Below are positions 16,297-24,109 of a stretch of DNA of 35,231 nucleotides, piece after piece. Location: contig DALYFH010000007.1 of NCBI GenBank assembly GCA_031972135.1, forward strand, positions 1 to 35,231, read 5' to 3'. Origin of the DNA: GWF sp031972135 (GTDB lineage Bacteria; Patescibacteriota; Microgenomatia; UBA1400; UBA12108). Made by a program: the position numbers and the translations under genes. Position 1 is the first letter of the stretch, and each line of letters opens with the position of its first letter. The notes beneath the pieces are model-generated. The model ran no database searches. It saw nothing but the letters and a program-made list of their open reading frames with translations, and was not told the DNA's origin.

Positions 16297-17377
16297 GTGT
16301 GCCTAGTTTCTCATAAATACTCATAACTTGGGTAGCAGTATTATCCCAACTAAACTTTTTGGCTTGTCGAATACCTTTTTTGATCATGTTTTCACTCGAC
16401 TCTAACGATTGATCAATTCCAGACTTAATAGCTTCAATACTTAGTGGATCAACCAAGACCGCAGCCTCACCTGTCACCTCGGGCAGCGAGCTGATATTGC
16501 TAGTTACTACGGGTGTACCACAAGCCATAGCTTCGAGGACGGGGAATCCAAACCCTTCGTAGAGTGATGGGTAACAAAAGACTGTAGCACTACTGTAGAG
16601 TGCAGGTAGATCTGTTTCCTCAACAAAACCAAGCACAGTTACGTGACTAGGATTCTCGATTTTTTTGCCCCATCCGTACTTGCCTGCAATAACTAGCGGT
16701 AGAGAATGGTTGGTTGTTGCCGTAATTAGCCTCTCTAGGTTTTTACGAGGTTCCTGAGTACCGAGGCAGAGGATAAATTTTGCAGGCAGATTATATTTAC
16801 TTTTCACTCGTTCTATTTCTTCTACTGATCTAGGGCAATATTCTGTACTCAAACCTGGATATACTACATCAATTAATGAATCGTTGAGTTGATATTTTTC
16901 TATGAGATCATTTTTTGTACTCATTGAATCAGCGATGATGTGGTTGCCATGTTTAACTATGCGCGAGAGTCGTAGTGATTGAGTGTGTCTAATCAGAGGA
17001 TGTACTGTCTCTGGATACTTGGAGTAAGCAAGATCGTGGATAGTAGTCACTGTTGGGACACGAGTAACTGGGGCTGTCCAGTCAGAGAGATGGATTAGAT
17101 CTGTCTCACCACTTAGGTATTCGAGGTGCAAGGGAGAGTAGTTAAAGAGCACACCTGCTAGTTTGGGTGAGAGATGTGAATATATCCAGGTAGCTTTGTT
17201 CCAGGGTGCTGTTTTTTGCAGACCCTCAAAATAGAAGCGTTGTTTGCGTACCCCAGCCCAGAGGATAAACTCATGTTTACTGGGCTGGCTCAAGAGTGCT
17301 TTGACTAGTTCAAAAGTATACCTGCCTACGCCGGTACCCGAATAAGCCATTTGTGAAACGTCAATTGTTATTTTCAT
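16289..17377 (-). CDS. GT4 glycosyltransferase (GtGVGRYT type)
   Basis: A family 4 GT-B enzyme of 362 residues. MKITIDVSQMAYSGTGVGRY is the N-domain glycine loop, TVTTIHDLAYSKYPETV the His-Asp block, KFILCLGTQEPRKNLERL the start of the C-domain and EGFGFPVLEAMACG the E-x7-E site (E274/E282). All expected elements are intact. It shares order and motifs with the genes at 15190 and 6839. The hinge has normal sequence (ERVKSKYNLPAK), which makes the repeat-carrying hinges of two other GT4 genes stand out. The start overlaps the upstream GT-C gene by 17 bp and lacks a clear Shine-Dalgarno. Acceptor and donor unknown; GDP-mannose is plausible for this subgroup. Confidence 0.88.
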   Translation of the reverse strand: MKITIDVSQMAYSGTGVGRYTFELVKALLSQPSKHEFILWAGVRKQRFYFEGLQKTAPWNKATWIYSHLSPKLAGVLFNYSPLHLEYLSGETDLIHLSDWTAPVTRVPTVTTIHDLAYSKYPETVHPLIRHTQSLRLSRIVKHGNHIIADSMSTKNDLIEKYQLNDSLIDVVYPGLSTEYCPRSVEEIERVKSKYNLPAKFILCLGTQEPRKNLERLITATTNHSLPLVIAGKYGWGKKIENPSHVTVLGFVEETDLPALYSSATVFCYPSLYEGFGFPVLEAMACGTPVVTSNISSLPEVTGEAAVLVDPLSIEAIKSGIDQSLESSENMIKKGIRQAKKFSWDNTATQVMSIYEKLGTHA

Positions 17378-18707
17378 ATATATCTAGCTGTAGTCCAGGA
17401 TACACTTTTTGGTCACTGAGCGTATAGCCCGCCCCTATTAGATTGTGCTCCCCTTCTTTTGATGAGTCAAAAACATCTTCGGCGTATTTTATATAAATAA
17501 TTCGCTTTGACTTAAGTTCTGCAATTGTTTTTGGTTCGATAATCTGGGAACGAGGGACGCCGTAGTAAAGTAACGGCGCATTTTGTGCACGACTAGGTAG
17601 GGCATATACTACTTCTAGGCCGTGATCAAGAACAACATCCCGCCAAGCCTCTCGATGAAATTCTGGATTGACCCAAAAGTAGACTAGCGCGAGTAGTTGG
17701 AGTGAAACAATGAATAAAGCATAGCGCAGTCGAGTTGCAGAGAGGGCTAGCGCTAGTAAGAGTAAATATCCAGGTACAACAAACATGATGCGGGTATAGC
17801 TATAGACCGGCAAGATTAGTGAGAATGTAGCGGCTATTGGGATAGCAGAGAGCCAAACGAGAATAATTTGATAATTTTTGTTTGACAAGTATGTCTTAAG
17901 CTTAATCTTGGATATGACATACAGGTGTAGTGCCAACAAGGAGATTACAGCTAGGCCATATACCCAGTCATTAGTTATACTGATCCGACCAATGTTTGCT
18001 TTGACCCAGGTGAGTGCGAGTGCTTTGAGTGAAATCCCGCCCACTACATTCCCCCACGCAGGACTATTGGCCACTGTACTGAGCCCTATACCTAGTGAGC
18101 TTATGAGTGATGGCAGCCAGAATAGGAGTGTGAGGCCAGAAATAATCTGAGAGATTATGAGGTCGCGGCGTCTCAGCAGGAGAGAATAGACTAATAGTGC
18201 AAGATGGAGAAACCAAGAAAGGTATGAGGTCCAGAGGAAAGCGATGGTAAATAGCACGTAGTAAATAGTAAATCGATTGTCCTTGGAGTTGGTGAGTTTT
18301 TTGTAGAAATAATACATGGCGGCGGTGACAAAAAAAGTCGTGATGCCATAAGTCCTCCCCTCTTGAGAATAGTAGATTAGGAGCGGGTTAGTAGCAGCTA
18401 GCAACCCTGCTATATACATACTCTTTTTGCCCCCGAACTCGTCACCTAGACGAGTTACAAAGTAAACTGTCCCTAGGCCTGCCAGTAACGATGGCGCGCG
18501 CAGAGCGATCTCACTGTAGCCAGCTACGCTAGTCCAGAGCCAGCCTATCAAGTGATAGAGCGGTGGCTGAAAGTCAGCGAGTGCATAACTCATGAGTGGC
18601 CCCATGCGCCCCATTAGAGCGAGAGCCTGGATCGCCTCATCAAGCCAGAGTGATTGGTTGATTAACACCAGTCTTAAAATAAGTGCGAGCCCTAGGATAT
18701 AAACCAT
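17361..18707 (-). CDS. GT-C fold membrane glycosyltransferase (PMT_2-like)
   Basis: A 448-residue multi-pass membrane protein with the classical GT-C signature: LWLDEAIQALALMGRM (about 20-35) with the acidic pair D23/E24 in the first outside loop, then ADFQPPLYHLIGWLW with the conserved Pro-Pro-Leu-Tyr, and YYSQEGRTYGITTFF. Such enzymes move a sugar from a polyprenyl phosphate to an acceptor outside the cell. About 9-10 helices are followed by a ~100-residue soluble C-terminal part (HREAWRDVVLDHGLEVVYAL). Residues 146-155 (FTIYYVLFTI) are encoded by degenerate 7-bp repeats. No Shine-Dalgarno is visible; the gene starts 2 bp before the end-to-start junction with the upstream GT2. Confidence 0.82.
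   Translation of the reverse strand: MVYILGLALILRLVLINQSLWLDEAIQALALMGRMGPLMSYALADFQPPLYHLIGWLWTSVAGYSEIALRAPSLLAGLGTVYFVTRLGDEFGGKKSMYIAGLLAATNPLLIYYSQEGRTYGITTFFVTAAMYYFYKKLTNSKDNRFTIYYVLFTIAFLWTSYLSWFLHLALLVYSLLLRRRDLIISQIISGLTLLFWLPSLISSLGIGLSTVANSPAWGNVVGGISLKALALTWVKANIGRISITNDWVYGLAVISLLALHLYVISKIKLKTYLSNKNYQIILVWLSAIPIAATFSLILPVYSYTRIMFVVPGYLLLLALALSATRLRYALFIVSLQLLALVYFWVNPEFHREAWRDVVLDHGLEVVYALPSRAQNAPLLYYGVPRSQIIEPKTIAELKSKRIIYIKYAEDVFDSSKEGEHNLIGAGYTLSDQKVYPGLQLDIYENNN
18245..18272 (-). repeat. Degenerate heptanucleotide repeat (TTTACTA-like, four units) in a GT-C gene
   Basis: On the minus strand the units are TTTACTA, TTTACTA, CGTGCTA and TTTACCA, coding for FTIYYVLFTI within a membrane helix (residues ~146-155). 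Two units are identical and two diverged, so this looks like an old insertion absorbed into the helix. It has the same 7-bp period as the array at 15709-15732. Confidence 0.65.
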
Positions 18708-18708
18708 A

Positions 18709-19581
18709 CTATTTACTCAGTTTACCAGTAGTTAGCATCTCGATGATACCCACAAAACGACCGAAATCGTAGACAATTTTGAAAGGGATAAAGTAATAAT
18801 TGTGATGTTTAATTGCTTTTAAAATACCAATAATCAATGAGAGGGGGAGCGAGGTCCGAAGGAGTGCATATAAAGGACCAATTAACCCATACTTATAAGG
18901 TCTTTTGGCTGCCCAGCGAGCCTGCTTATAAATTGCTGTGAAAGAATCAGGGTTTTTGTGATAGCAGGTTGCACGAGTTTTTTGTGGCCTGACATTTAGT
19001 TTGTTAAAGAGACTCCAAGTATCGGTATAGCCAACATCATCAAACCCACCCACCCGATCAAATTCTTTTTTTAGGATCGCGCGGTAGTCTGTACCGGATG
19101 CAGCATCTACTAGCGCTGGGAAGCGAAGATGATCTGCCCACCCTTCTTGGATATTCCAACACCTTGCCAGAGGATTGTCCCAGTTGGCGACTCTTTCGTT
19201 TATGGTGTAGGTTCCCACGCTTCGCATTTCAGGCTTCGCTGCGGCACGGCGATAATTTATAATCGGTTGAATCAAGTCTTTGACATAATTAGGATCAAAA
19301 CTCATGTCAGCATCGACAAACAAGAGGATGCTACTGCTAGCTTTTTTGGCCCCCAGGTTACGAGCATGAGCTGGTCCCAGATGTTTTTGGGAAAGGTAAA
19401 TGACGCCAGGGAAGTTTTTAAGAATGTCTTTTGTTTGATCTGTACTACCATCGTCTACTACTATAATCTCGATATCGACTGTCTGAGTCAGGAGCGAGGT
19501 GATAGCTAGGACAATAGTCTGCTCACTATTGTAAGTAGCAAGGATAGCTGAAGCGATAGGTTTTTTATTTGATGAGGTCAT
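18709..19581 (-). CDS. GT2 glycosyltransferase with a 12-residue insertion
   Basis: A 290-residue GT-A family 2 enzyme: ASAILATYNSEQTIVLAITS, IIVVDDGSTDQT for nucleotide binding, DAD metal site at 90-92 (LLFVDADMSFDPNY), then DYRAILKKEFDRVGGFDDVG for the acceptor side. C-terminal hydrophobic segments (LPLSLIIGILKAI) suggest membrane contact. Between LIQPIIN and VGTYTINERVANWDNPLARC, where the family normally has a short turn, sit about 12 residues (YRRAAAKPEMRS) with locally GC-rich codons and a repeated DNA heptamer (separate entry). The start overlaps the previous gene by 17 bp without a clear Shine-Dalgarno. Catalytic residues are intact, so the enzyme is probably active. Confidence 0.86.
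   Translation of the reverse strand: MTSSNKKPIASAILATYNSEQTIVLAITSLLTQTVDIEIIVVDDGSTDQTKDILKNFPGVIYLSQKHLGPAHARNLGAKKASSSILLFVDADMSFDPNYVKDLIQPIINYRRAAAKPEMRSVGTYTINERVANWDNPLARCWNIQEGWADHLRFPALVDAASGTDYRAILKKEFDRVGGFDDVGYTDTWSLFNKLNVRPQKTRATCYHKNPDSFTAIYKQARWAAKRPYKYGLIGPLYALLRTSLPLSLIIGILKAIKHHNYYFIPFKIVYDFGRFVGIIEMLTTGKLSK
19219..19254 (-). repeat. Insertion-like segment with direct heptamer GCTTCGC in a GT2 gene
   Basis: On the plus strand GCTTCGC occurs at 19219-19225 and again at 19233-19239, separated by 7 bp, followed by a GC-rich run to 19254. The segment encodes YRRAAAKPEMRS, extra residues between two conserved GT2 blocks. It looks like a small in-frame insertion; I saw no second copy elsewhere in the window. 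Confidence 0.4.
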
Positions 19582-20629
19582 AGAGTTCTTTTTCTAAGAG
19601 CTTAGAAACTACTTTGATATTGCATCTCGATAGCTGTGGTCCATAGTCAATGCGGCCATTACTCATGGCTCTTAGTACCGCGCTGCCTACCTCGTCTGGA
19701 CGATGTGGATTAACATAATATCCTGAGCTACCAATAATCTCTCTCCTGACTGGGTCATCGGTAGCGACTATTGGTAGACCTGCCGCCATAGCTTCGATGT
19801 AGACGTTTCCAAACGCCTCCCTCGGGTCAGGTGTAAAGCAAAGCACGTCACACGAATGGTAATACTCCTGCATCAAATCAGGGTCAACCTGCTTTATCCA
19901 TCGAAAGTCAGAGACTCTACTCGAAAGTATATCCTGGAGTTTGTCCCCATCCTCGCCATCGCCGATTATTACATGAGAGACTGCGAGATTTTTTAGCGAT
20001 TCGGCAGTACTGACTATTTTTTTGTAGCGAGTTAGGGCACCTACGGTTAGGACAATAGGATGTGCTACACCTAGATCGATTTTTTTCTTTGACTTGATAT
20101 GGTTTACAGGGTTTGGAATAACCACAAGCTTTGTTGTAGGCCTGATATAGCGTCTGCACCAACTCGCTTGAGCATCGGTCAATGCAATAAATAGATCGGG
20201 CGCAGCTATCAAAGTCTTAAGATCGTGATGTCCCATCCCTGCTTGACCAAATACTGCGATTTTGTGAGTAGACAACTCTCGCTTGAGAATTTTTATTTGG
20301 GGTGCACCGTTACAAGCGATAACTACGTCAGGGTTGATTGATTTGATTGATTGTATAGATGCTTTGGTAAAGTTGATGACTGCGACACTAGAAGGATCGC
20401 ATTCGAGCCTAAATAAGAGTTTTTCGAAGAAATTATAGGGAGCTGCCTGAGGAGCAGTCTCTAGTCTCATACTTCGAATAATTGTATAACTTTTGTCTGG
20501 ATTGACCGGTCCTGCTTGAACTACCGTCACCTGATTATTCTTTGAGAGTGCTTGGGCATAGAGATCTACTACACGCTCGAGACCTCGGTCTACCAACCCC
20601 TGAGTCAAATTGAGAAAGAGTATTTTCAT
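19565..20629 (-). CDS. GT4 glycosyltransferase
   Basis: A family 4 GT-B enzyme of 354 residues. MKILFLNLTQGLVDRGLERV is the N-domain start with a glycine loop; INPDVVIACNGAPQIKIL and VFGQAGMGHHDLKTL lie in the N-domain; IVLTVGALTRYKKIVSTAES begins the C-domain; and E271/E279 make the E-x7-E pair (EAFGNVYIEAMAAG). Its N-domain is unlike the MRIxID group nearby, so it is a separate lineage. The ATG overlaps the upstream GT2 stop as ATGA. Substrates unknown. Confidence 0.87.
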   Translation of the reverse strand: MKILFLNLTQGLVDRGLERVVDLYAQALSKNNQVTVVQAGPVNPDKSYTIIRSMRLETAPQAAPYNFFEKLLFRLECDPSSVAVINFTKASIQSIKSINPDVVIACNGAPQIKILKRELSTHKIAVFGQAGMGHHDLKTLIAAPDLFIALTDAQASWCRRYIRPTTKLVVIPNPVNHIKSKKKIDLGVAHPIVLTVGALTRYKKIVSTAESLKNLAVSHVIIGDGEDGDKLQDILSSRVSDFRWIKQVDPDLMQEYYHSCDVLCFTPDPREAFGNVYIEAMAAGLPIVATDDPVRREIIGSSGYYVNPHRPDEVGSAVLRAMSNGRIDYGPQLSRCNIKVVSKLLEKELYDLIK

Positions 20630-21432
20630 GTAATTTTTCGTTTGAGATATTTGATAGGAGTAATCAGAGCTGCAAGTGTAAGGTACGTGAGAGACCTACT
20701 TTTTTTTGGATCTTTTTCCCATGGAAGAGGCTTAGTGTTAAATACAGTAGGTAGATTAGACTCCAATGGAATTCCTAGTTCGATTTTGTTTTTTGAGCGA
20801 TTAAACATGGTTAGGTTTCCACCTAAACTACTCCTCTTCAAGTACATCGCATGATATAGGTAGCTTTTAGTGATATAGTGCAGACCAGGATCGTGATCGA
20901 TGATTGCGATTCCTTTTTTGTCATAGTAGCCTTCGTTCGGATAATCACCACGCAAATGTAAGCCATTAAGTTTGCTTAGATTGAGTGCTCTAAGAACTAG
21001 ATGACCACTAGTTCCCCACATACTATATGTCCCTACGCTCTCCCTTTGACGATGATAGATATCTCCTAGTAGGTCATACCTGCGGACAGTGACCCCCTCA
21101 TAGCGACCGCTAGTAATCGCTTCCACCACCTCTCTGGCTGTATCCTCAGGATATACTTCGTCACCATCGACTACCCAGAACCAATCCGTTTTTGTGTTAT
21201 TTATTTGATCCTCACGGATACGAGTGACGTCCATCGAAGTCGTAGCATGTGTGAGAGTTAACTTGATTTTGGGAGAGTTGATAGACTTGATAGCATCGAT
21301 TGTGTGATCTGCACTGCCCGTGTCGGTGACTAATACCGTATCAACGTAAGGTAGGATAGAGAGTAGGCTATATCTAACCCATTGGTCTTCATTTTTGACC
21401 ATCATGTGAACAGTGATGTTACTTTTTGCCAT
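20626..21432 (-). CDS. GT2 glycosyltransferase, WaaE/SPBc2-like
   Basis: A 268-residue GT-A family 2 enzyme of the type with ITVHMMVKNEDQWVRYSLLS at the N-terminus, VTDTGSADHTIDAIK for nucleotide binding and a DGD metal site at 89-91 (WFWVVDGDEVYPED). The rest (RQRESVGTYSMWGTSGHLVL) is less typical and the C-terminal 40 residues are basic. I chose the ATG at 21432, which overlaps the flippase gene by 14 bp, because the alternative ATG at 21459 would add MLIPYTKRL, unlike the family N-terminus, and neither start has a Shine-Dalgarno. Related enzymes add sugars to glycolipids or to polysaccharide repeat units. Confidence 0.83.
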   Translation of the reverse strand: MAKSNITVHMMVKNEDQWVRYSLLSILPYVDTVLVTDTGSADHTIDAIKSINSPKIKLTLTHATTSMDVTRIREDQINNTKTDWFWVVDGDEVYPEDTAREVVEAITSGRYEGVTVRRYDLLGDIYHRQRESVGTYSMWGTSGHLVLRALNLSKLNGLHLRGDYPNEGYYDKKGIAIIDHDPGLHYITKSYLYHAMYLKRSSLGGNLTMFNRSKNKIELGIPLESNLPTVFNTKPLPWEKDPKKSRSLTYLTLAALITPIKYLKRKIT

Positions 21433-22696
21433 AAGTCTTTTGGTATAAGGAATAAGCAATATATACCGTATAGATACCGACTACCAGCCTAGTAATCACC
21501 CTCGCCCACCCTGCACCGATTAACCCGTAGGTAGGTACCAAGACAATATCTGAGATAAGTAAGCTAAGTGCAGTTATGATCCCAGAGACTGCAAAATATC
21601 TCGGGTAATCAAAAACATAAAACAAAGCAACAAACGGTGTAGTAGCTGTTAAGAACGCAGTAGAGATTAAGAGAATATTTAAGGTAGGGACGACGCTCAG
21701 GTAGGCTGGTCCGATAGTGTATGTAACGACTGGATAAGATATCAAACAGAGTGCGGCAGTCGCTAAGAGAGAAACGATTGCTAGCATGATGCCTTTTTTT
21801 AGATAGCGATCCAAGTTCACTTTGTCTCTATATTTTGCTACTCGCATGTTCAGCACTGTACCGAGCGACCAGCCAATGAGCGAAGCAACAGTCGCGATCC
21901 TAGTTGCGGCAGCATATAGTCCCGTCTCATGGACTGAGAGATACTTTTGGACTATTAAAACGTCGACATTCTCTGCGACTGCACTAGCAAGAATCGAGAT
22001 ACTGGTCCATCGCGCCACATTAATTATCGATTTTGTGATTTTTGGACTATAAATAGGCAAAAGTTCTCTCGCATTGATCGCCAAGAACCCAACGCATGCT
22101 CCGATAAGTGGCAAGATCATGTATCCTAGGGTGACAGTACTTAGGTTTATACCAACAAATACTAGTGTCGCTAGTGCCAAGAGTAGCTTGAGAGATGATT
22201 GGACTGTATTAGTCAAAACCGAGAGGCCAAAATACTGTCTGGCCTGAAGGAGAGAGTTAACGTATTCATAGACAACTACAGAGATCGAAAGGAGTATGAC
22301 GGCTCGCACCATAGGGACAAAATCTGGGGTTAGTGTAAGCAGAGTCTCTGTGATAAAAGGAGTAGTGATCAATCCAGTAATTACCACCACTGCCATAATC
22401 ATAGCTTTTAGAAATGCTCCGTTTTGAGCAAAGGCTAGGTTGAGGGTTTTATTATTCTGATTTTGGGCAATAGCACGAGAGACAGCAATGTTTATGCCCA
22501 TATCTCCAATACGTGAGATTATTAGCATAAGTGAAAAGAGCACTGAGAAGATACCAAATTGTTCTGGACCAAGTTGTCTCGAAAAGATAATCATGGCAAC
22601 GGCAGCAATGCCTGTTGAGCCTACGTTGCCGACAGTCATTAGAAAGGCAGATCTTAACCCTTTAGATTTTCCCAACTTCAAGACAGCAGACAACAT
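21419..22696 (-). CDS. Wzx-type polysaccharide flippase
   Basis: Moves the undecaprenyl-linked repeat unit across the membrane. The 425-residue protein has about 12-14 hydrophobic helices and the MOP-superfamily layout: FLMTVGNVGSTGIAAVAMII with FSRQLGPEQFGIFSVLFSL at the N-terminus (the LG-x-EQFGIFS block is diagnostic), IVQKYLSVHETGLYAAATRI in the middle and LVPTYGLIGAGWARVITRLV near the end. It is the only flippase in the window and, with the initiator and Wzy-like protein, completes a Wzx/Wzy-type pathway. The start has no Shine-Dalgarno; an extended -10 (TGA-GACAAT) ends 6 nt before the ATG. Confidence 0.9.
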   Translation of the reverse strand: MLSAVLKLGKSKGLRSAFLMTVGNVGSTGIAAVAMIIFSRQLGPEQFGIFSVLFSLMLIISRIGDMGINIAVSRAIAQNQNNKTLNLAFAQNGAFLKAMIMAVVVITGLITTPFITETLLTLTPDFVPMVRAVILLSISVVVYEYVNSLLQARQYFGLSVLTNTVQSSLKLLLALATLVFVGINLSTVTLGYMILPLIGACVGFLAINARELLPIYSPKITKSIINVARWTSISILASAVAENVDVLIVQKYLSVHETGLYAAATRIATVASLIGWSLGTVLNMRVAKYRDKVNLDRYLKKGIMLAIVSLLATAALCLISYPVVTYTIGPAYLSVVPTLNILLISTAFLTATTPFVALFYVFDYPRYFAVSGIITALSLLISDIVLVPTYGLIGAGWARVITRLVVGIYTVYIAYSLYQKTYGKK

Positions 22697-22702
22697 ACAT
22701 CT

Positions 22703-22711
22703 ATTGTCTCA
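22703..22711 (-). promoter_or_regulatory. Extended -10-like element before the flippase gene
   Basis: TGA followed by GACAAT (4 of 6 to TATAAT), 6 nt and the ATG at 22696. A weak TTCGCA lies 18 bp further upstream. The gap of 20 bp to the preceding gene contains nothing else. The hexamer deviates from TANNNT, so this is the weakest member of the leaderless-type series. Confidence 0.3.
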
Positions 22712-22716
22712 TACCT

Positions 22717-23316
22717 CTAGCGAAACTGCGAAATAAACTGCAGGATCGTGTCCCAAGTCCCCTTGCTCCCTACAGGATTAGGTGTGGATTTGGGGATATC
22801 CAGGGGATTGTAGGCTATCACGTCCTGCACTGTTAGATCATTGTTTAAATGGTTGTAGTTGCCGACCACTATAACTGGCTTTTCGGTTAGACGGTGGGAG
22901 GAATTAAAGTTGAGATCATATGAAAGCATATAAACATCACTAGTTGGCAAAACTAATATGTCCCGAGGTGAGCCTGTGATTATTACTTCGTGTATTACCC
23001 CTAGCTTAGTCATTGGCGTTGAGACTCCCCTACCTTGCCAGAGACGATATCCAACATAGAGGGCAATTGGCAAAACGATCAAGGGGATAGTAAAGCGGAG
23101 TGCAACCACTGTGTTTTGGCTCTTCCAGATCCGCTTGAGAGCTAGCCAGAGGCGACCGATGGGATTATTCACTTTGATATTAAGGTCGAGCAAGGGATCA
23201 TTTAGATTCTCGGCTTTGATTAGATCAACATCGACTGCGTGTACTCCGTTTACTGAGACACTCCTACCGATCTTTCTTTTTGTCTCGCTAGCTCGCTCAG
23301 ATAGATTAACTACCAT
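22717..23316 (-). CDS. Membrane-anchored protein with OB-like outer domain, function unknown
   Basis: A 199-residue protein with a cytoplasmic N-terminal part (1-70), one membrane helix at about 71-92 (VALRFTIPLIVLPIALYVGY) and an outside domain of ~105 residues. The outside domain alternates short strands (VIHEVIITG, DVYMLSYDL, KPVIVVGNYNHL, DLTVQDVIAY) in a pattern like an OB-fold; this is inferred from pattern only. I chose the ATG at 23316 over one at 23400, because the latter would overlap the preceding gene and a good promoter-like sequence ends 6 nt before 23316. It lies between the EEP phosphodiesterase gene and the flippase. No function can be given. Confidence 0.7.
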   Translation of the reverse strand: MVVNLSERASETKRKIGRSVSVNGVHAVDVDLIKAENLNDPLLDLNIKVNNPIGRLWLALKRIWKSQNTVVALRFTIPLIVLPIALYVGYRLWQGRGVSTPMTKLGVIHEVIITGSPRDILVLPTSDVYMLSYDLNFNSSHRLTEKPVIVVGNYNHLNNDLTVQDVIAYNPLDIPKSTPNPVGSKGTWDTILQFISQFR

Positions 23317-23322
23317 AAATAG

Positions 23323-23350
23323 AGAATAGCAAATTGAGAAAAGACTGCAA
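23323..23350 (-). promoter_or_regulatory. Candidate leaderless promoter of the gene at 22717-23316
   Basis: TTGCAG (4 of 6), a 16-bp spacer ending in TGC, then TATTCT (4 of 6) with an extended -10, 6 nt and the ATG at 23316. It lies in the 55-bp gap after the EEP gene. The surrounding sequence (ATTTGCT-ATTCTCT-ATTTATG) also has a rough 7-bp periodicity. Confidence 0.5.
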
Positions 23351-23371
23351 GTACCGGGATTTTTTAGACAA

Positions 23372-24094
23372 TTATTTAGATACGGTACAGGTAATCCCAC
23401 AGTGGTCGGAGAGACCGCTTATGACCTGGACATTATCGATTTTATAGTCAGGGGTCGAGAATAGGTGATCTACCACTAGTTTGAGCTCTGGTTTGCGGAA
23501 CAAGATGGGGTCGATCGTCGACTCTACACTCTTTGGGAGATGATCAATATAGCGACTAGCGAGTTCCTGATAGACCCTAGATCCACGATTAGCATTTAGA
23601 TCTCCTGCGAGGACAAAGCTCGGGACTTTGTCTAGCAATTCTTGGAGTCTTAAATAATCAGGATACTGAGCGACATCTGCATCGGTTGTGAGAGCCCAGG
23701 TAAAGTGAGTGTTAGCAAAATAGTAATACACGCCGTCCGACTCAATCTCGGAGACTATGAGAGCCCGGGGATGTTTTAAGGTTTTCATAAACTCATGTGG
23801 GATAACAACTGGTGGCTCAGAATAATAATCTATTTGGACTGTGGCAGGTCTAATTTTAGTAAGCGTAGCGATCCCCCACTCACCCAGTGGCTTAAAGATA
23901 TGTTCGTAGATATTAAAGTCGACGTGTGGGGCAAAGGTTAAATGGTAGCCGAACTGTGCTGCTAGCTCCTCAGCATGAACCTTGTAGACTTCTTGCATAA
24001 AGACAACGTCTGGCGTATTAGTCTTTAGATAATCTCTAACGTTATCCAGATTTCGGTCGGCTTCGATATTTAAAGAGAAAAACGAAATCGCCAT
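23372..24094 (-). CDS. Endonuclease/exonuclease/phosphatase (EEP) family protein
   Basis: A 240-residue metal-dependent phosphodiesterase or phosphatase of the DNase I-like fold. Catalytic blocks are complete: SLNIEADRN (N9), VVFMQEVY (E35), FANTHFTW, LAGDLNANRGSRVY (Asp/Asn pair), KLVVDHLF and GLSDHCGI (final Asp-His). There is no signal peptide, so it acts in the cytoplasm. The family includes nucleases and phospholipid or nucleotide phosphatases; the sequence does not say which. Its place between galE and a membrane protein inside a polysaccharide locus hints at a phosphodiester or phosphate substrate of that pathway, but it may be unrelated. AGGGA lies at Shine-Dalgarno distance from the ATG. 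Confidence 0.85.
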   Translation of the reverse strand: MAISFFSLNIEADRNLDNVRDYLKTNTPDVVFMQEVYKVHAEELAAQFGYHLTFAPHVDFNIYEHIFKPLGEWGIATLTKIRPATVQIDYYSEPPVVIPHEFMKTLKHPRALIVSEIESDGVYYYFANTHFTWALTTDADVAQYPDYLRLQELLDKVPSFVLAGDLNANRGSRVYQELASRYIDHLPKSVESTIDPILFRKPELKLVVDHLFSTPDYKIDNVQVISGLSDHCGITCTVSK

Positions 24095-24109
24095 AACTGT
24101 TCCCTACTT

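Noticed and set aside
19917..20162. Minus-strand frame of 81 codons within the GT4 gene at 19565-20629
   Set aside because: Entirely inside a conserved gene in another frame; Cys/Lys-rich sequence typical of an off-frame reading.
23317..23400. Longer start at 23400 for the OB-like membrane protein
   Set aside because: The extra residues (CSLFSICYSLF) look like translated low-complexity DNA, would overlap the EEP gene, and a promoter-like sequence lies between the two possible starts.
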